DNA of 49,311 nt, from positions 1 to 49,311 of the forward strand of contig JAURYI010000125.1 of NCBI GenBank assembly GCA_030654015.1. The letters run 5' to 3'. Positions 8,752 to 17,232 of this stretch are shown here, piece by piece; the first letter of the stretch is position 1, and every line of letters starts with the position of its first letter. This DNA is from Methylococcales bacterium. GTDB taxonomy: Bacteria; Pseudomonadota; Gammaproteobacteria; Methylococcales; Methylomonadaceae. The notes under the pieces are model-generated. The model was not told the DNA's origin. It worked only from the letters and a program-made list of their open reading frames with translations, and made no database searches. A program made the position numbers and the translations under genes.

Positions 8752-9999
8752 TTAGAAGCTAACTTTCATGGTAAGCCCAACTGATTGGTCTTGATAAGAA
8801 TTTAACGTGAAGTTAGAATTGCGTTTTTCATAAGCGGCAAAGGCTGTCATTTGAATATTCGTTGTCGGGATATAATTTAAATTGAGCCGTATGATTGATG
8901 TATTGCTCTGCTCTGCGACTGCACTACTAAAAACACCAACTGTTCCAAGAGAGAGTCGTTGTTCATAAGAAACAGGTAGTTCAACCTGTATCAGAGGAGT
9001 TTCTGTCCATCTCCAGATAGGGGTTAGCCTGACACCCTGATTGAGTACAAAACTGGAACTCAAATTACCTGCTTCAGAAATCTCTCGCCATGCCTCTAAC
9101 AACAATGTTGATTTGCGCGTTACTTCCCATAAAACATCACCCTGTGCTGTTATACCAGAAAAATTACGGCTTTTTACATTCTGATAATCTTGAGAGGTAT
9201 AACCTATTACGCCTTTGAAGCGGGTTTTTACACTGTAGTACCAAGTACCCTCGACGTTATAACTGGTACGGGTATACGCATTATCAAATTCTGAATTCGC
9301 ATCACGAAAAGGATATTTGCCATCTGTTATGGTCAGATAAAAACCAAGCGAACTATTGAGGCGATTCAAATAACGCACGCCGAACTCTTTGGTTTGTTCA
9401 GTGATATTATTTTCTTGTAGTGCAGTTGATGGGAAAGTGGAGTCATCACGAGTATAACCAACGCGTAAAAACCAGTCGGGAACAAACTCATATCTCCCTG
9501 TAGCAATATAACGCTCCCTTTTTTGCAAATTAGCTGCCACCAGTCGATTCAGTGACTGGAAATTACCCAAAGTCAAACGGTTGTTATAACTTAATTCACC
9601 CCGCAACCTCGAACCTGCCTGCCAATTCCATTGACCGAGTAACTGATGACCTGTGTGATTAAGTTCATTAAATGTGGAATACCAATTTTGATTGATATTG
9701 GCATTCAGTATCAATTGTTGCCGGCTTATTTGCCATTTTGTAGCCACGCCTGCCTTGATTTGTTTAATGAAAGAGCTGGTGGTGTCTTTGTTTCCCGACA
9801 TTTCAAGTGTGTAGTTATCAGGTAATCGCAACAAATTGCTATCATACGTTAGCTGTGTTTCAACATAAGGCTGGATGATGTGTTCAAATAAAGCCGCCGC
9901 TGAAATGTTTTGACTCATCAGTAAATACATTCCACCTGCAATAACTACTTGGCGACCGCTTAATCCTATTTTTTCCTGAGTCGTTAGAATATTTCCCAT
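8752..9999 (-). CDS. epsL: EpsL-like outer-membrane beta-barrel protein
   Basis: 415 residues. A hydrophobic N-terminal segment (VVIAGGMYLLMSQNISAAA) looks like a long signal peptide. The remainder is rich in alternating aromatic/polar strands (QPYVETQLTYDSNLLRL, FVPDWFLRVGYTRDDS, VGLTMKVSF) and ends in a C-terminal Phe, the pattern of an outer-membrane barrel. Matches the arrangement of the EpsL family of methanolan-type exopolysaccharide loci. Probably helps polymer cross the outer membrane together with EpsE. Separated from the epsG-like gene by 75 bases, the largest gap inside this operon. Confidence 0.7.
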   Translation of the reverse strand: MGNILTTQEKIGLSGRQVVIAGGMYLLMSQNISAAALFEHIIQPYVETQLTYDSNLLRLPDNYTLEMSGNKDTTSSFIKQIKAGVATKWQISRQQLILNANINQNWYSTFNELNHTGHQLLGQWNWQAGSRLRGELSYNNRLTLGNFQSLNRLVAANLQKRERYIATGRYEFVPDWFLRVGYTRDDSTFPSTALQENNITEQTKEFGVRYLNRLNSSLGFYLTITDGKYPFRDANSEFDNAYTRTSYNVEGTWYYSVKTRFKGVIGYTSQDYQNVKSRNFSGITAQGDVLWEVTRKSTLLLEAWREISEAGNLSSSFVLNQGVRLTPIWRWTETPLIQVELPVSYEQRLSLGTVGVFSSAVAEQSNTSIIRLNLNYIPTTNIQMTAFAAYEKRNSNFTLNSYQDQSVGLTMKVSF

Positions 10000-10074
10000 C
10001 TATTGTGTTGCCATAATCTATTGGACATTGAAAGGTATGATGTCCACGCCATTTTTAATCAATGAAACGTGACG

Positions 10075-10902
10075 TTAGAAATTGCTGATAATTGCGCCTA
10101 CACAAACAACACCTGATTTTTCAAGAAACGTTTTCATAGATTCCATATCAGCAAGTCTTGTTTCATGCTGTCTTGCCAACATCAGTGCGCCGCCAGCATT
10201 TCGAGCCAACAATTGTACGTCCGATCCTTGTGATACGGCAGGAGTATCTAATAAAATCACATCGTAATGCGGAGTTAATTTTTCCAGACAAGTGCCTAAT
10301 CCACGACTGATAATTTCCAGAGGATTAGGTGGAGTTGTCCCTGCTGTTAAGACCGATAAATTAAATAATTCAGGTACTTCCTTAATCACCGTGGCATCCA
10401 CCCGATTCACCAAAAAGTTTGATAACCCTTGATCGTTATTCAGATTGAATAACTTATGTTGGCGAGGTTGGCGTAAATCACTGTCAATTAATAAGGTACG
10501 TTCACCTAATTGAGAAAACACAATGGCTAAATTCGCAGCTAAATAACTGCGCCCCTCGCCATTAGTTGCACTGACTATTGCCAGCGTTTTTTTCTCGCCA
10601 CTAAACCAACGGAGCTCCAGCTGACTGCGTATGGTGCGCAACATTTCTACTTGCTGACTAAATGGCTCATAGGCCGCAATCAATTCACGACTTAATTTAC
10701 TATTCTTGTCAGTAATAAATGAAAAATCAAATTGCTGCGATAATACCTGTTGAATATCTTCCTCGCTAATCAATGCCGATGCTTTGGCGGCCTCACCAAA
10801 ACGCAAGCCTTCCTGCTGCTGCAATTGCAAAATTTTTTCTGCCTGAGCACGAGTGATTTTGCCGCTTTTAACCAATAAATCACCTATATTTGATGGCTTC
10901 AC
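10075..10902 (-). CDS. epsG: EpsG-type chain-length tyrosine kinase
   Basis: 275 residues. Residues 1-60 form a GspE_N-like helical domain (IGDLLVKSGKITRAQAEKIL). Residues 90-275 are a BY-kinase/ParA-type ATPase with Walker A SATNGEGRSYLAANLA, Walker A' LLIDSDLRQPRQHKLF and Walker B DVILLDTPA. The usual Walker A lysine is arginine, which I recall as common in the EpsG family. The C-terminus ends at GAIISNF without the Tyr cluster of Wzc-type kinases. Partners the Wzz-like EpsF, encoded upstream with a four-base overlap, to control polymer length. Confidence 0.85.
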   Translation of the reverse strand: MKPSNIGDLLVKSGKITRAQAEKILQLQQQEGLRFGEAAKASALISEEDIQQVLSQQFDFSFITDKNSKLSRELIAAYEPFSQQVEMLRTIRSQLELRWFSGEKKTLAIVSATNGEGRSYLAANLAIVFSQLGERTLLIDSDLRQPRQHKLFNLNNDQGLSNFLVNRVDATVIKEVPELFNLSVLTAGTTPPNPLEIISRGLGTCLEKLTPHYDVILLDTPAVSQGSDVQLLARNAGGALMLARQHETRLADMESMKTFLEKSGVVCVGAIISNF

Positions 10903-12305
10903 GAGCTTACTCCATAAGACCAGGGAAATTTTCTGGCAGGCCGAGAAGCGGTAATAATACCAAAAACAGGTAAGTCCAGTGTCTCGGTAATATCAGCAGC
11001 AGAGCGTACCCGACGATCCATAATTTCTGCGAACAGCGCGGCACTTATGCCTAATATCGTACCCAAAAGAACCGAGATAATCATATTCAACTTTATTTTG
11101 GGTTTATCTGCTACTTTAGGAACTACCGCCTCATCCAGCACGGCGATGTTCGATTGTCTTATCTCACTTTCCATGCGCATCTGAATAGATCGCTGATTAA
11201 CCGCGTCGTAAGCAATCTGCGCATTTTCAGCCTCTCGTTTCAGGGTTTCAATTTCGTTATGCTGTTTTTTAAACTGTAGCACTCTGTTTTTTTGTTGTGC
11301 AACTGCTTTGGCTAAACCGTCATCTCGATTTTTTGACGCTAAAATGCGACTATTAAAACCGTGTAACACCGTATTCATTTCGGCTTTAATTTGCGCCTTT
11401 AAATTAGCTATTTCAGCTGCTGCCTGCCGATACTGAGGATGATTACGATCAAAATGTACAGATATATCTGCAAATTTCGCTTCGGCTGTTGAAAGACTCG
11501 CTTTCAATCCCTGTAAAATAGGGCTATTTAGCATTTCAGGCAATGACTTTATTGATTCCGGATTTGCCAATGTCTGTGTCAACAGGGTTTTTTTCGATAC
11601 CAGATCGGCGGTTTCCAGTTGATTTCTAACCAGTTGATTAGATAAATCAGTCAACTTGGTATCTTCCAAATCAATTTTTTCACTTGGCGTTGCGATAATG
11701 CCGTAACTTTGTTGAAAATCGGATAATTTTTCTCGCGCTTTTTCCACACGATCGCGTAATTGCTTTAATTGTTCTTCAAACCAGTCTGCGGTTTGTTTAG
11801 CAGGTTGACGCTTTAACTCATTAGAGACTCGAATATATGCTTGCGCGAAAGCATTGGCTGCTTTTGCTGCAAATTCAGGGTCTGTCGCTGAAAAACCAAT
11901 ACTAAGGATGCTACTTTCACGAGAGGGAAGCACTTCCAGTTTTTTCATCAAATCATCTGCCATCCAATGAGCAAAATCCCCGCCTCCCATTTTGTCTTTC
12001 TTAAAATCCGCCTGTAAATCCTTGTCATCCGCCAATTTTAAAATATCGACCGCAACCAAGGCTACCATAGGACTTTTAATAATATCTGTCTGTGTCGCCA
12101 TATATCCTGCGGTCAACTGAGTGGGTAATTGCGCCCCTGTAATAGGATTGATACCTGGCTGATCTAAAACCAGTGATGTACTGGCGGCGTATTGTTTCGG
12201 CGTTATCAAGCTCAATGCTAAAGTGGTTGTCATAACCACTAACAAATAGGCAATGACCAAGCCTTTACGCGCCCAGAAAATAATCAATAATTGTTGTAAA
12301 CTCAT
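10899..12305 (-). CDS. epsF: EpsF-type Wzz chain-length determinant
   Basis: 468 residues from the ATG at 12305, one base after the epsE stop codon; a longer in-frame reading starting inside epsE is less likely. Wzz architecture: TM1 about residues 15-35 (GLVIAYLLVVMTTTLALSL), a long periplasmic region with coiled-coil helices (about residues 170-370) and TM2 near 415-435 (MIISVLLGTILGISAALFA) preceded by a proline-containing stretch. Inner-membrane co-polymerase that sets exopolysaccharide length and contacts the EpsG kinase, whose gene overlaps its end. Confidence 0.85.
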   Translation of the reverse strand: MSLQQLLIIFWARKGLVIAYLLVVMTTTLALSLITPKQYAASTSLVLDQPGINPITGAQLPTQLTAGYMATQTDIIKSPMVALVAVDILKLADDKDLQADFKKDKMGGGDFAHWMADDLMKKLEVLPSRESSILSIGFSATDPEFAAKAANAFAQAYIRVSNELKRQPAKQTADWFEEQLKQLRDRVEKAREKLSDFQQSYGIIATPSEKIDLEDTKLTDLSNQLVRNQLETADLVSKKTLLTQTLANPESIKSLPEMLNSPILQGLKASLSTAEAKFADISVHFDRNHPQYRQAAAEIANLKAQIKAEMNTVLHGFNSRILASKNRDDGLAKAVAQQKNRVLQFKKQHNEIETLKREAENAQIAYDAVNQRSIQMRMESEIRQSNIAVLDEAVVPKVADKPKIKLNMIISVLLGTILGISAALFAEIMDRRVRSAADITETLDLPVFGIITASRPARKFPWSYGVSS

Positions 12306-12306
12306 A

Positions 12307-13083
12307 TTAAAACAACCGCTCGTCAACAATGACTACATCATCTTTTAATAGTTTATCAGACAATTCGGCATCAATTGTTTGGGTAACACCATTGCTATCA
12401 CGGCGTTCTATCACAATACCGCGTAGCGTGCCGCGTGGCGTTAGACCGCCACCTAATGATATTGCCTGAGAAACAGTCATGTTAGGCTCAAGACGGAAAC
12501 CACCCGCACGAAGAACCTCGCCATGAATATAAAATACAGGTGCTTTAGGAACATAAACAACATCGCCTTTTTCGATGACAATCGGTTGACTATGCCCAGA
12601 TAATTCTAACGCAGTACGCAAATCAACTTCCTGTTTGATTTCTTTGTTATTGATATGTTTGGTAATGACAGCACGGTTATCACCTAAGGCATCAATACCG
12701 CCCGCCATCGCAATAACGTCCAATAAAGTGGTTTTGGATTTTAAAACATATATCCCAGGGGTTTTAACCTGCCCAAGCACCGAAACCTGCTGATTTTTAT
12801 ATTCAAAGACCATCACGGCGACGTTGGCATTTTGAATAATACCGCCTTGTGCCAGTCGTTTGGTGATTTCACGAGCTGTGTCAAATTCTGTTTTCCCCGC
12901 TACCTCTAATTCACCAATCAAGGGAAAAACAATGCGTCCACTTTCGGAAACACGCACTGAAGTTGTCAAATCATCATAGCCATAAACTTTAATTTGCAGG
13001 ACATCATCCGCGCCAATAAGATACTCAGCCCGCACCACGCCTACCATACAAAAAACCATTATCAATATGGAAAAAGTACGCAT
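12307..13083 (-). CDS. epsE: EpsE-type polysaccharide export protein (Wza family)
   Basis: About 258 residues from the ATG at 13083, which gives a compact signal peptide (MRTFSILIMVFCMVGVVRA) cut before EYLIGADD; in-frame ATGs at 13101, 13107 and 13122 cannot be excluded. No lipobox Cys at the cleavage site, unlike Wza. Contains the Poly_export domain (YLIGADDVLQIKVYGYDDL...VRVSESGRIVFPLIGELEVAG) and SLBB repeats (VSVLGQVKTPGIY, FYIHGEVLRAGGF). Forms the periplasmic/outer-membrane export channel. Lies directly after the priming transferase gene and one base before epsF. Confidence 0.85.
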   Translation of the reverse strand: MRTFSILIMVFCMVGVVRAEYLIGADDVLQIKVYGYDDLTTSVRVSESGRIVFPLIGELEVAGKTEFDTAREITKRLAQGGIIQNANVAVMVFEYKNQQVSVLGQVKTPGIYVLKSKTTLLDVIAMAGGIDALGDNRAVITKHINNKEIKQEVDLRTALELSGHSQPIVIEKGDVVYVPKAPVFYIHGEVLRAGGFRLEPNMTVSQAISLGGGLTPRGTLRGIVIERRDSNGVTQTIDAELSDKLLKDDVVIVDERLF

Positions 13084-13090
13084 ATACCCG

Positions 13091-14467
13091 TTAATAAGCA
13101 TTTTCATCTTTAATAACAACACCTACAGTTTTAAGAATAATCAGTAAATCCATAGCCAGTGACCAGTTCCGTAAATAATCAAGATCGTAGTCAATGCGTT
13201 TTTCCATTTTGTCGATGGTATCCGTTTCACCGCGAGAGCCGTTTACTTGCGCCCAGCCCGTAATGCCCGGCTTAACTTTATGACGAATCATATAACCTCT
13301 AATTTGTTTTCTATATAACTCATTATGAGCAACCGCATGGGGACGCGGCCCCACAATACTCATTCTGCCTTGTAATACGTTAAAAAACTGCGGCAATTCA
13401 TCTAACGATTTTCGGCGTAAAAAGTTACCAAACGGTGTTATGCGAGCATCATTGCGTGTTGCTTGCGTCACAGTTGCACCATTTTCACACACGGTCATAC
13501 TGCGAAATTTATACACATTAATTTCTTCGCCATCCAATCCATAGCGATGCTGTCGAAACAGTATCGGCCCTGGAGAGCTTAATTTAACGCCGATAGCGCA
13601 TATCAATAATACAGGGCTTATCAACAGTAATATCAGGGTAGACAGCACTATATCAGACAGACGCTTAATAATGGCTTTAGAGCCTGTAAACGGACTTTCG
13701 CACAATGCAATCAGGGGAACGCTTTCAATATCGAAGGATCTCGACTGAATCATGTCCGCCATAAGGACATTAGGCAAGTAGTAGATAGATACCGTTGTGT
13801 CGCGTAAGCTATCCAATAAATCATTAACACGATCTTGTAGGGTCATGGGCAACGCGACAAAGACAACTTTAACTTTATTGGTCTTTACAAATTGCGCAGT
13901 ATCTTTTATCTCACCTAATAGTGCTTGATTATCAGGTAACCGTGTTCTGCAACGGTCATCAAAAAAGCCCAGTGAGTGAACTTCATAGTTCGATTGCTCT
14001 GCCAGATTTTTAGCAAGTTCAACACTTATCTTGTTGACACCGACAATGACTGCTTTATCGAATGAATCTTGTGAAACAAAAAAATGATAAAACACACCGT
14101 GAACCGTCAGATGCAGCAATATCAAAACAAGGGGCGTGATGGTAATCCACTGCAATAAAACGTAGGGATTAAATAATCTTGAAAATCCAGTAGCGTATCC
14201 AAGTCCTATCAGTATCGCGACCAGAATAAACCAGCGCAGAAGAATTAAACCGCCTATATGGGTAGGAATATTTTTTCGGGACAAATTAACGTCTATATCG
14301 TTCAGCGACCGCGCAACCATTAGAAAAATAATAATGGCAAATGCAAATTCTTTGTCGCCAAGATCAACATGGTTGAACACACACACTAAAAAAAAGGTAC
14401 TGACAGCCGCTACAGGACTGAGTATTTGTCGAGACAGTAAAAATAAAGGATGCGGAGATAGTCGCAT
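13091..14467 (-). CDS. Undecaprenyl-phosphate sugar phosphotransferase (WcaJ-like)
   Basis: 458 residues. Four to five N-terminal membrane helices, a CoA-binding-like Rossmann region (VIVGVNKISVELAKNLAEQ, about residues 135-250), a fifth hydrophobic segment (DIVLSTLILLLISPVLLICA) and the C-terminal bacterial sugar transferase domain: SSPGPILFRQHRYG, YKFRSM, RKSLDELPQFFNVLQG and MSIVGPRPHA. Transfers a sugar-1-phosphate, commonly glucose, from the UDP-sugar to undecaprenyl phosphate, the first step of repeat-unit synthesis. First gene of the eps operon; the following gene begins within or just after its end. Confidence 0.9.
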   Translation of the reverse strand: MRLSPHPLFLLSRQILSPVAAVSTFFLVCVFNHVDLGDKEFAFAIIIFLMVARSLNDIDVNLSRKNIPTHIGGLILLRWFILVAILIGLGYATGFSRLFNPYVLLQWITITPLVLILLHLTVHGVFYHFFVSQDSFDKAVIVGVNKISVELAKNLAEQSNYEVHSLGFFDDRCRTRLPDNQALLGEIKDTAQFVKTNKVKVVFVALPMTLQDRVNDLLDSLRDTTVSIYYLPNVLMADMIQSRSFDIESVPLIALCESPFTGSKAIIKRLSDIVLSTLILLLISPVLLICAIGVKLSSPGPILFRQHRYGLDGEEINVYKFRSMTVCENGATVTQATRNDARITPFGNFLRRKSLDELPQFFNVLQGRMSIVGPRPHAVAHNELYRKQIRGYMIRHKVKPGITGWAQVNGSRGETDTIDKMEKRIDYDLDYLRNWSLAMDLLIILKTVGVVIKDENAY

Positions 14468-14894
14468 AAAGAATAATTTTTAACCTTGGTTAATTTTTGT
14501 TCCTGAATGATGACACAGTAAACGACATTTTTTCCAGCTTTATTTATAGACTTGACTTCTGGTTGTCTCTGACAGACAGGCAACATCCAGATGTCGCAAT
14601 ATATTTGGATACGCAATAATTTCAGATAGTATGGTTGAAAAACCCTTTCTTTTCAAACGTATTGTTAAGTGACCTTATTAAGAGGTCTTGGCTGTTTTTA
14701 TCTTGTATAGCAACGTCGAATCAGCCATAAATCTTGACTTGCAGGCATTCATTTTGCATTCTCTTTTCTTGATTATCGTCTGCGGGTGTTATATTTTAGG
14801 GATTAAGCGGGGGGTATTGGGTTTTCAGGTGACTTGACTATATCCTTTAGCGTAAAAAAGTCACCGCTATAACTAATAATATTTGGAGAATGGT
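14468..14894. other. Divergent intergenic region with an operator-like inverted repeat
   Basis: 427 bases between the eps operon (leftward) and the dihaem peroxidase gene (rightward). An inverted repeat GGTGACTT (14828-14835) / AAGTCACC (14858-14865) lies 30-67 bases upstream of the peroxidase ATG and could be an operator or hairpin. A shorter palindrome GACCT/AGGTC lies at 14671-14687. The peroxidase start at 14895 has GGAGA just upstream. No convincing -35/-10 pair was assigned and no small gene stands out. Confidence 0.35.
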
Positions 14895-15899
14895 ATGTTT
14901 AAAATTCGTTTGCTGGTGACAGCACTGACCTTGGCGGGGTCTATTTCTGTAGCTACAGCTTGGGATGCGTTACCGACCACCGCACCTGCTCCCGCTGACA
15001 ACCCGACTACAGAAGAAAAAGTGGAGCTGGGTAAAATGTTGTATCACGATCCGCGCCTGTCTTCTACAGGTACTGTGTCTTGCGCATCTTGCCATAACAC
15101 TATGCTGGGCGGTGAAGATAACAGACCGAATTCGATGGGTGTTAATGGTCAGACTGGCGGACGCAGTGCGCCCACCGTGTGGAACTCGGCATTTAATGCC
15201 GTGCAGTTTTGGGATGGTCGCGCGGCTAGTTTAGAAGCGCAAGCGGCAGGCCCTGTCACCAATCCGATTGAAATGGGTATGAAAGACTGGGATGCCGTGG
15301 TTGCCACATTAAAAACCATTAAAGGCTATAATCAGGCGTTTGCAAAAGCATTTGGTGACAATTCAATCACTAAAGACAACGCAACTAAAGCGATTGCAGC
15401 TTACGAAAGAACCTTGATTACCCCTAACAGCCCTTACGATCAATATGTATCAGGTGACAAAGCGGCACTGACTGAACAGCAAATACGCGGCATGAACAAA
15501 GTCGCAGAATTAGGCTGTACATCTTGCCACAGCGGTGCGGCATTTAATGGTGCAGGCGCATTCCAACAGTTCCCTGTACACGATAATGAGTATTTTGCAG
15601 CTCAATATCATTTCAAAAAAGACAAAGGTTTAGCAGAAGTCACCAAAAAAGAAACCGATGAGCATCTTTGGAAAGTACCAACACTACGCAACATCGCCCT
15701 GACTGCGCCTTATTTCCACAACGGTTCAGTTGGCACATTGGATGAAGCCGTTAAAATAATGGCTAAAGTACAATTGGACAAAGAATTATCCAAAGAAGAA
15801 ATTGCCGACATCGTGGCTTTTCTGGATGGTTTAACGGGTCAGTTCCCCAAACAAACCATGCCTGTTTTGCCTCCTACTTCGGGCAAAACGGTTAATTAA
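14895..15899 (+). CDS. Dihaem cytochrome c peroxidase (CcpA/MauG family)
   Basis: 334 residues from the ATG at 14895, preceded by GGAGA; an in-frame TTG at 14883 is not needed. Signal peptide (FKIRLLVTALTLAGSISVATA) directs it to the periplasm. Two c-type haem sites: CASCH at residues 63-67 and CTSCH at 208-212. Other family signatures: LGKMLYHDPRLSSTGTVSC, the NSMGVNG...RSAPTVWNSAFN segment, KVPTLRNIALTAPYFHNGSV and a C-terminal Met-containing helix. Expected to reduce hydrogen peroxide with electrons from a small cytochrome; a MauG-like modification role is possible. Single-gene unit ended by a strong terminator. Confidence 0.9.
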   Translation: MFKIRLLVTALTLAGSISVATAWDALPTTAPAPADNPTTEEKVELGKMLYHDPRLSSTGTVSCASCHNTMLGGEDNRPNSMGVNGQTGGRSAPTVWNSAFNAVQFWDGRAASLEAQAAGPVTNPIEMGMKDWDAVVATLKTIKGYNQAFAKAFGDNSITKDNATKAIAAYERTLITPNSPYDQYVSGDKAALTEQQIRGMNKVAELGCTSCHSGAAFNGAGAFQQFPVHDNEYFAAQYHFKKDKGLAEVTKKETDEHLWKVPTLRNIALTAPYFHNGSVGTLDEAVKIMAKVQLDKELSKEEIADIVAFLDGLTGQFPKQTMPVLPPTSGKTVN

Positions 15900-15923
15900 T
15901 TTACATTAAACAAAGCTCGATCC

Positions 15924-15962
15924 GCCCTGTCAGATGATTAACATCTGACAGGGCTTTTTTTT
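15924..15962. terminator. Strong intrinsic terminator
   Basis: Perfect 13-bp stem GCCCTGTCAGATG (15924-15936) with CATCTGACAGGGC (15942-15954), loop ATTAA, then eight T residues. It serves the peroxidase gene and, reading the other way, sits at the very end of the convergent gene at 15961. Confidence 0.95.
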
Positions 15963-17223
15963 AGTTTGCTTTATACATCGGTATTGCTGCAATACGCGCA
16001 TCAATGGTCTTTAATAACGCCTGATACGCCATGCTATTGACTGACCCGTAGCGACTTTTAAAATCTGCCTCATTCATTTTTTCAGGCAAATCTCTGGGGT
16101 CAGGCATAAAATCGGTGTAGTCTTTTATATTGCTCATCGCAAGCTGGAGTTTACGCGCACTTTCAGGGCTTGCTGTTGCCACTTCACCAAAGCGCGTACC
16201 CGCCTTATCCGCCGCCAAATCAACAAAGCTGAAACCGCTGCCATGCTGTGCATCGTTTAATTCTTTATCTTCACCGACCACTTTTGCGACCTGATTATTA
16301 GCCGATGCCGTCAGTGCCGCAGAACCGATAAAATGTTGCGCCAAGTCACTGCGCTTATATAAAAACGCCATATATTGTTTGCCTTGCGCGGGTGTTGATG
16401 CAGGCAAAAACTGCTTGGTTGCTTTTTTATTCACATAATCATTCACCGCGATAATCACCAAGCGGTTTTCTTCAATGGCATCATCAAGCTCTGAGCGTTG
16501 AAAAGCGATGGCAAACAGCGGTTTTAATAAATCTGCCAGTGATAACCGCCAGTTAGGATCATGTTGAGTGATAATCTCCGCTATTTTTTGTTGATAAATG
16601 CCCAGTTCTGGGCTGTTATCGGTGCGTGTTAACACGTTTCGCGCTGACATCAGGGTTTCTGAGTTGGACACATAAGCAATCGTTATTTTTTCCGGTTCAA
16701 TGCTAACGCCTTGTATCGGACGGGTTGCCAAAATAAAATAATTATTCAACGGACTGTACTCAATAACCATATTGATAATAAAACCCGCTGCATTAGCAGG
16801 AATTAATAATTTTCCTGCTTTAAACTTGGTGATACTGGGCAGTGAACTACCTTGTTTATTGCCCAATCTGAGCGTGATATTCAAGTATTTACCCAGCCTG
16901 TTTTCAGGTAAGGTGGTGGTGACTACAAATTTCAGTTTGTTTTCTTTCAAGACAATTTGCACCGCGCTTTTACTGTAACGGTTCAGCAAATAATTCGCGG
17001 CAAGGTTAAGATCAGCATGACTTAATTCAATGGTAGCAAGTTCATCAGGCTTGGTTTTTGCACCTTCATAAAGGATTTTTTTAGCTCTGACAATATCATC
17101 GCGCGTCAGCGACCAATCCAGCTCAACCTCAGGCGTGTCACTGACACCAAACACAGTCAGCAGCGTGCAAAGTAGTATTAATGCACACAGCAGTACCAAA
17201 AAAATGCGTAATAAAATTTTCAT
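15961..17223 (-). CDS. Membrane-anchored conserved hypothetical protein
   Basis: 420 residues. An N-terminal hydrophobic helix (LLRIFLVLLCALILLCTLLTVFG) anchors a large soluble part that should face the periplasm. No enzymatic motif recognised. The segment SGFSFVDLAADKAGTRFGE near residues 330-350 looks conserved in character but I cannot name its family. Charged, with many Lys and Asn; no cysteine pairs. Starts 9 bases after the end of ppx on the same strand, so the two are likely co-transcribed; this is the only functional hint. Confidence 0.5.
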   Translation of the reverse strand: MKILLRIFLVLLCALILLCTLLTVFGVSDTPEVELDWSLTRDDIVRAKKILYEGAKTKPDELATIELSHADLNLAANYLLNRYSKSAVQIVLKENKLKFVVTTTLPENRLGKYLNITLRLGNKQGSSLPSITKFKAGKLLIPANAAGFIINMVIEYSPLNNYFILATRPIQGVSIEPEKITIAYVSNSETLMSARNVLTRTDNSPELGIYQQKIAEIITQHDPNWRLSLADLLKPLFAIAFQRSELDDAIEENRLVIIAVNDYVNKKATKQFLPASTPAQGKQYMAFLYKRSDLAQHFIGSAALTASANNQVAKVVGEDKELNDAQHGSGFSFVDLAADKAGTRFGEVATASPESARKLQLAMSNIKDYTDFMPDPRDLPEKMNEADFKSRYGSVNSMAYQALLKTIDARIAAIPMYKAN

Positions 17224-17232
17224 GAACCGAGT

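Noticed and set aside
14410-14616. 68-codon minus-strand frame upstream of the priming transferase gene
   Set aside because: Overlaps the transferase start in another frame and shows no protein-like features or ribosome binding site.
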